In this document: positions 60,639-64,000 of the stretch, piece after piece
How the letters are laid out: every line of letters starts with the position of its first letter
Position numbering within the stretch: position 1 is the first letter of the stretch
Assembly (NCBI RefSeq): GCF_022179385.1
Contig: NZ_BPQS01000018.1
Location: 1 to 64,000 of the forward strand
Length of the DNA: 64,000 nucleotides
Origin: Methylobacterium longum
Lineage (GTDB): Bacteria; Pseudomonadota; Alphaproteobacteria; Rhizobiales; Beijerinckiaceae
Reading direction: 5' to 3'
The notes under the pieces: generated by a model
Told to the model about the DNA's origin: nothing
The model's database searches: none
Seen by the model: only the letters and a program-made list of their open reading frames with translations
Translations under genes and position numbers: made by a program

Positions 60639-61064
60639 ATGTTCGTCGTGTTCGACTTGGATGGCACGCTCGCCCTGACGGAGCACCGCGCGCATTTCCT
60701 CGCCCGGCCCGGTCGGAAGGACTGGGGCGGGTTCTACGCGGCCTGCGACCAGGACCAGCCCTGCCAGCCGATCATCCAGACGCTTCTCGCCCTGGATGCC
60801 GCTGGCCACAGCGTCGAGATTTGGTCCGGCCGGTCGGACGAGGTCGAGGGCAAGACCCTCGGATGGCTGGCCCGGTACGGGCTCGGAGGCATCCCGATCC
60901 GAACGCGCGCCGCGGGCGATCACCGGCCGGACACCGTGCTCAAGGCCGAATGGCTGGACGAGGGGCGCACGCCGGACCTGATCTTCGACGATCGCGCCAG
61001 CGTCGTCGCCATGTGGCGGGCCCGCGGTATCGTCGTCTGCCAAGTCGCGCCGGGTAATTTCTGA
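60639..61064 (+). CDS. HAD-superfamily phosphatase (polynucleotide kinase 3'-phosphatase-like)
   Basis: A 141-residue single-domain HAD protein. Motif I is FVVFDLDGTLAL (nucleophile Asp6 and Asp8). Motif II lies around IWSGRSDEVEGK, motif III is in TVLKAEWL, and motif IV is LIFDDRASVVAMWR. The block WGGFYAACDQDQPCQPIIQT is typical of the phosphatase domain of phage polynucleotide kinases, which removes 3' phosphates from nucleic acid ends. There is no kinase domain. ATG 60639 follows GAGGAAA; a GTG at 60582 overlaps the DUF4031 stop and could be an alternative. The pair looks like phage-derived cargo. Confidence 0.82.
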   Translation: MFVVFDLDGTLALTEHRAHFLARPGRKDWGGFYAACDQDQPCQPIIQTLLALDAAGHSVEIWSGRSDEVEGKTLGWLARYGLGGIPIRTRAAGDHRPDTVLKAEWLDEGRTPDLIFDDRASVVAMWRARGIVVCQVAPGNF

Positions 61065-61494
61065 TCAGCCTCGGCGAACACAGGATCGCGGTCCTGCTGC
61101 CGCGATCGCCGAAGAGCGGGCGCACCGTGCAGCAGCCGTGAACAATCTTCGCCATGTTGACGCGCGTCGCGCCTGGGAGGAGCTGCCGGAGGTTCTGTCG
61201 CGACTTGCCGTGGTGACATGCTCGACGCCTCTGCTGCCGGGGCGACCAGCAGCATCGCGTCAGGATCGGCCATGCGTCTCCGGCGCCGGATCGCCGCGAA
61301 ACCGGAAGTCGGGTGGCGGGGGGGCAGTGTCGCGGAGGGTCCGGGTTCCCGCTTCGCTTGCAGTCCCGCAGAGCCGTCGCCCGCGCGTGCGGGAAGGCCT
61401 TGCGGCGCGAGACCTGCCATGATCGGCTGACGACCCATGGGGTATTCCGGCGCCTGCACACGACGCTGGGGATTATCGAGCGGGTGGTGAAGCG
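61065..61494. other. Degenerate stretch before the integrase-like remnant
   Basis: No intact gene. A frame at about 61380-61494 (SRRAVARACGKALRRE, then TTHGVFRRLHTTLGIIERVV) has protein-like composition but no supported start; it may be a decayed gene upstream of the remnant. Confidence 0.4.
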
Positions 61495-61602
61495 ATGCCG
61501 CGTCCCGCCAAGGGTGCCCGGTACTACCGCAAGGCCGACGGCCGCTCGGTCCTCCGGGACACCGGCGGCATCGAGTGCAGCCGGGTCACCGCCACCCAAT
61601 GA
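61495..61602 (+). pseudogene. N-terminal remnant of a tyrosine integrase (tentative)
   Basis: Thirty-five codons from ATG 61495: MPRPAKGARYYRKADGRSVL then RDTGGIECSRVTATQ and stop. The P-R-P-A-K-G-x-R-x-Y-x-R-K...V-x-R-D-x-G-x-I-E-C-S pattern resembles the first strands of phage-type tyrosine integrases in this group, where S-T-G-H usually follows. Here a frameshift (GGGTCACCG reads GH in another frame) ends the frame, and the rest of the integrase is missing. Its stop codon overlaps the hydrolase ATG (ATGA). The assignment rests on a short match and is uncertain. Confidence 0.4.
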
Positions 61603-62468
61603 ATATCTGGATGCGAACAACGATGATCTGGGATCTGGGGACCAAATTCGCACATCTGATAATTGCGGTTTGTAATCTTTTTCCATCGCTATCCTCCGAA
61701 GTGCAGCGGAACGTCGCGTATGGGCCGAGCAGATCCAATCTGGCCGACATCTACCGGCCCAAGGAGGGCGGCGAACACCCGGTCGTCGTTTTCTTCTATG
61801 GCGGCGGTTGGCGGAACGGATCCAAGGAAGGCGTTGCCTATGTCGGCGCAGCTCTAGCCCGGAAAGGCTACGTCGTCGTCGTGCCGGAGTATCGCCACTT
61901 CCCGACAGCCAAGCTGCCGGACATTCTCGCCGACACGGCCACCGCGGTGGCATGGACGATCGGGCACGCTCATGAGTTCGGCGGCGACGCTCGACGCGTC
62001 GTCGTAGCCGGGCATTCATCCGGGGCCTGGGCGGCGACCATGTTGGCTCTGTACCCGGAATGGCTCGCACAGGCCGGCTCGGAACCGGGTGCTTTGGCCG
62101 GTGTCATCGGTATTGCGGGACCATACGCCATCTCATCGATGACCGAACAGGCGGATCACGAGGTGTTTTCGGGCGCCGGCCCTGACATGGAACCGATCCA
62201 CGGCTGCTCCCCTCGACAGCCCGCCCTGCTGCTGCTCACCGGCGCAGACGATACGATCGTCCTGCCGGTGAGTACGACCGCATTGTCCGACCGGATCCGC
62301 AAACTCGGGCACGAGGTCGAGACGCATATCTATGCGGGCCTCGGCCATGGTCAAATTGTCGATAAGATACTCTTTCCCTTCTCTGTGTGGTCCACAGTCT
62401 CAGGCGATATCGACCGCTTCGTGAGCCGAGCAAAGATGAATAGCCATCCGAAAGATTGTGCGGATTAA
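61599..62468 (+). CDS. Alpha/beta hydrolase (carboxylesterase / kynurenine formamidase-like)
   Basis: A 289-residue hydrolase. The oxyanion motif is VVFFYGGGWRNGSKEGVAYV (about 63-82), the nucleophile Ser140 is in VVAGHSSGAWAATML, the acid is in TGADDTIVLP, and the His is in AGLGHGQIVDKIL. An N-terminal hydrophobic stretch (LGTKFAHLIIAVCNLFPSLS) may anchor it or be a signal. The gene is clearly less GC-rich than its neighbours, especially 61620-61700 and 62340-62460, a sign of transfer. It overlaps the integrase-like remnant. The substrate is unknown, and the start is uncertain because no good binding site is present (61611 is an alternative). Confidence 0.8.
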   Translation: MNIWMRTTMIWDLGTKFAHLIIAVCNLFPSLSSEVQRNVAYGPSRSNLADIYRPKEGGEHPVVVFFYGGGWRNGSKEGVAYVGAALARKGYVVVVPEYRHFPTAKLPDILADTATAVAWTIGHAHEFGGDARRVVVAGHSSGAWAATMLALYPEWLAQAGSEPGALAGVIGIAGPYAISSMTEQADHEVFSGAGPDMEPIHGCSPRQPALLLLTGADDTIVLPVSTTALSDRIRKLGHEVETHIYAGLGHGQIVDKILFPFSVWSTVSGDIDRFVSRAKMNSHPKDCAD

Positions 62469-62931
62469 TCCATCGCGCCGCGCCGTGTCAGCGTCGTGGA
62501 AGGTTCAATCGCGGTCGCGTCGCGGGCTACGTCGCGTGGCTGAACGCGAGGCGAGGACGAGGCCCCCACCCGCGCACGCCCTCGCAGGCCAGTCGCGCGG
62601 ATCGCATCGGGTACGCTCCGGCTTCGTGCGCTCAACGCATCCGCCCGCCGCAGCCGGGCATCACATTCTTCGGGCGTCGGGTGCTCTGCCATCTTGTCCG
62701 TTCTCAAGGCTCAAAAGCCCGACCAAAAGCCGGACCCCTTCCATCGCCGCGGATCAGTCGGACGCAGGATCCGCTGACGGTAGCGCGGCGCTGGAGGCGC
62801 GCGTCCCAGGTTGGTTCCGCGCTGCAGCGTGACTCATCGCACTGCACGCAATCGGCGGATCCGGCATCTTCATGGCAGGCGAATTCATCGGGCCGCTCGG
62901 AGGGCCCGCCGCTTCATAAGGAGTGTTCGAC
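62469..62931. other. Gene-poor spacer
   Basis: A minus-strand frame at 62465-62692 begins MAEHPTPEECDARLRRADAL but turns Arg/Ser-rich, so it is not accepted as a gene. Nothing else is supported. TAAGGAGTG near the right end belongs to the small gene that follows. Confidence 0.4.
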
Positions 62932-63030
62932 ATGGTCCTGAAGGGTTTCTCCTACGCGATGATCGGCGCCTTCGTGGGCGGCCTCGCGATGACGATCGCC
63001 GGCTCGGCCGGCGTTCTGATGGGCCTGTAA
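62932..63030 (+). CDS. 32-residue small membrane protein
   Basis: A 32-residue protein: MVLKGFSYAMIGAFVGGLAM then TIAGSAGVLMGL. One Gly/Ala-rich hydrophobic helix. TAAGGAG lies 8 bases before the ATG. The small size, good start and hydrophobic product support it. The function is unknown. No gene overlaps it. Confidence 0.55.
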   Translation: MVLKGFSYAMIGAFVGGLAMTIAGSAGVLMGL

Positions 63031-63340
63031 GGACAGCGGGCGACACGCGGCCCAGGCGCCGGGATTGACGAGAGGGGGAGCGGCGGGGGATCGGCTCCGC
63101 CGCTTTGATGGGCGGCGCACGGCCGCCCAAGGTGAGATCCGAATCCGGGACCTGTCCCGCCGGTCGCGTGAGCGCCCCTGTCCGTGGCGGTCTCGAACGA
63201 CGGCGGGAAGACCCGGACGGACGCGCGCTTTGAACAGGGTCTGGCCGCTACCGCCGTGCAGGCGGCGGCGTAGCGGAGCAATCAGCGCAGGTTGAGCATC
63301 GCAGATTGTCGAATGCAGTTCGCCCGGTTACAGCCCGCCT
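63031..63340. other. Spacer
   Basis: GC-rich spacer with Arg-rich frames and no binding site. A short inverted run GGGGGAGCGGCGGGG...CCGCCGC at about 63073-63102 could end the 32-residue gene. Nothing else was recognised. Confidence 0.35.
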
Positions 63341-63529
63341 ATGTCCAATAAGCTCGACGCCCTCCTCGAACGCCTCAAGGCGCATCAGCGCACGCTCATC
63401 CTGGCAATGGCCGAGCAGGATGGATTGCCGGCCGGGAGCACCCTGCGTCAGGTGGCCGAGTTGGAGAACGTCATCGCGGCGGTGGAAGCGGTCACGGCCG
63501 AAGAAGCAGACCGGGCCAAGCGGCCGTAG
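63341..63529 (+). CDS. Small helical hypothetical protein (62 aa)
   Basis: A 62-residue, all-helical protein: MSNKLDALLERLKAHQRTLI, then LAMAEQDGLPAGSTLRQVAE, then a Glu/Ala-rich helix (LENVIAAVEAVTAEEADRAK). It looks like a two-helix hairpin or short coiled coil. There is no strong binding site, but codon use and composition are like genuine genes. The function is unknown. Confidence 0.55.
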   Translation: MSNKLDALLERLKAHQRTLILAMAEQDGLPAGSTLRQVAELENVIAAVEAVTAEEADRAKRP

Positions 63530-63750
63530 CGGCTCCGCTCGACCTCGGCGCAGCGACCCCGGGGGCCCGCGCCTCTGGAACGGCCAATGGCGGGCATGAC
63601 GGCCGCCGCACGGGCGCTCTTCCTGCGCGGCGGTCGTCCCACGATGCGCTCAGCGCCACCCACCCGCATGTGGCTCGGCGGTGACATGTGTCGGCGACCG
63701 CCTGTGGACAGTGCCGAGTGCCCCCGATCGGTCAAGGTTCAGGAGCGAGC

Positions 63751-63894
63751 GTGACACGCTTCCTCCGATCTGGACCCGTCATGTTCGCCAACCGTCGCGC
63801 GTTCGTCTGCCGCCATCGCGAGCGCTTCGCCGTGCTCCTCTCCTCCGCATTGTTCCTCGCCGGCGCGCTGCCGCTGGTTTGGGCGATCAACTGA
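63751..63894 (+). CDS. Small membrane protein (47 aa)
   Basis: From GTG 63751, five bases after AGGAG: a basic N terminus (TRFLRSGPVMFANRRAFVCR), then a hydrophobic helix (FAVLLSSALFLAGALPLVWA) and a two-residue end. It could be an anchored peptide or a secreted peptide with an uncleaved signal. ATG 63781 is an alternative start without a good binding site. The function is unknown. Confidence 0.5.
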   Translation: MTRFLRSGPVMFANRRAFVCRHRERFAVLLSSALFLAGALPLVWAIN

Positions 63895-63970
63895 GTCGTC
63901 GGGTGTCCCCGGCAGAGATGCGGATGGCCTGTGCTAGACTGCTCCAACCGACGAACCGAGGGAGGTTCCG

Positions 63971-64000
63971 ATGGACACGAAGCAGTCGATAGAGCTTGCG
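63971..64000 (+). CDS. Start of an unknown gene (cut by window end)
   Basis: ATG 63971 with GGAGG at 63961-63965 five bases before it, then MDTKQSIELA in an open frame to the window edge. The strong binding site makes this a likely gene. Too little is visible to name it. Confidence 0.55.
   Translation, partial: MDTKQSIELA

Noticed and set aside
62465..62692. Possible minus-strand gene beginning MAEHPTPEECDARL
   Set aside because: The first 20 residues look plausible but the remainder is Arg/Ser-rich, and no homologous pattern is recognised.
58042..64000. A complete prophage or integrative element after tRNA-Val
   Set aside because: Only an integrase-like fragment and a few phage-associated small genes are present. 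No structural, replication or transfer genes, and no direct repeat of the tRNA end, were found.

Overview
The window is a 64-kb piece of a high-GC alphaproteobacterial chromosome, almost certainly Methylobacterium or Methylorubrum (Methylobacteriaceae, Hyphomicrobiales). The evidence is the long Porin_2 proteins that begin MKLLKSSLLGSAAAFAAV, the alphaproteobacterial PhaR repressor beside phaA-phaB, the pairing of glnA with a eukaryote-like glnII, the tig-clpP-clpX-lon chaperone/protease block, and AddB rather than RecBC repair. No genus-level claim was checked against a database.

Layout. 1-3.3 kb: two tandem outer-membrane porins, the first cut by the window edge, each with its own terminator. 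3.7-8.7 kb: a tricarboxylate uptake and oxidation locus with a 2-hydroxycarboxylate transporter, an MFS proton symporter, a GntR/FCD regulator and a TcuA-type flavoprotein; an inverted-repeat operator lies between the last two. 8.8-12 kb: addB without addA beside it, followed by a palindromic intergenic repeat. 12.1-18.2 kb (mostly minus strand): glutaryl-CoA dehydrogenase, an AEC permease, a secreted hypothetical, a cystathionine gamma-synthase-like enzyme, TspO, PsiE-like and DUF4337 membrane proteins. 18.2-22.6 kb: an RND efflux pump (permease plus adaptor). 23.1-26.4 kb: three glycosyltransferases in an operon. 26.7-28.2 kb: an SPFH/NfeD pair. 28.2-33 kb: a zinc alcohol dehydrogenase with a small membrane partner, and a PEP-carboxylase-like protein whose active-site motifs are altered. 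33-43.9 kb: small secreted proteins, L32, the PHB block (phaR, phaA, phaB), a glycerophosphodiester phosphodiesterase, a YddG-type exporter, a cupin, RNase D and a VOC protein.

43.9-49.4 kb is a nitrogen block: glnA (minus), glnII (plus, with a good sigma-54 promoter), a 59-residue small protein, glnB (minus) and the NAD(P)HX repair enzyme Nnr. 49.4-50.9 kb holds a Tat-exported multicopper-oxidase-like protein that has lost most copper ligands. 51.1-57.7 kb: tRNA-Leu(UAG), tig, clpP, clpX, lon and a strong terminator, then tRNA-Val(UAC).

From 58 kb to the end the sequence is gene-poor and accessory in character. It contains an ABM-domain protein, a DUF4031/HAD-phosphatase pair, an integrase-like remnant fused by overlap to a lower-GC alpha/beta hydrolase, and several very small genes with good ribosome binding sites. 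No CRISPR array, rRNA, intact insertion sequence or complete prophage was seen. The points most worth following up are the degenerate PEP carboxylase-like and multicopper-oxidase-like proteins, the TcuA locus without TcuB, the reorganised gln region with its small protein, and the remnant island near 61.5 kb.
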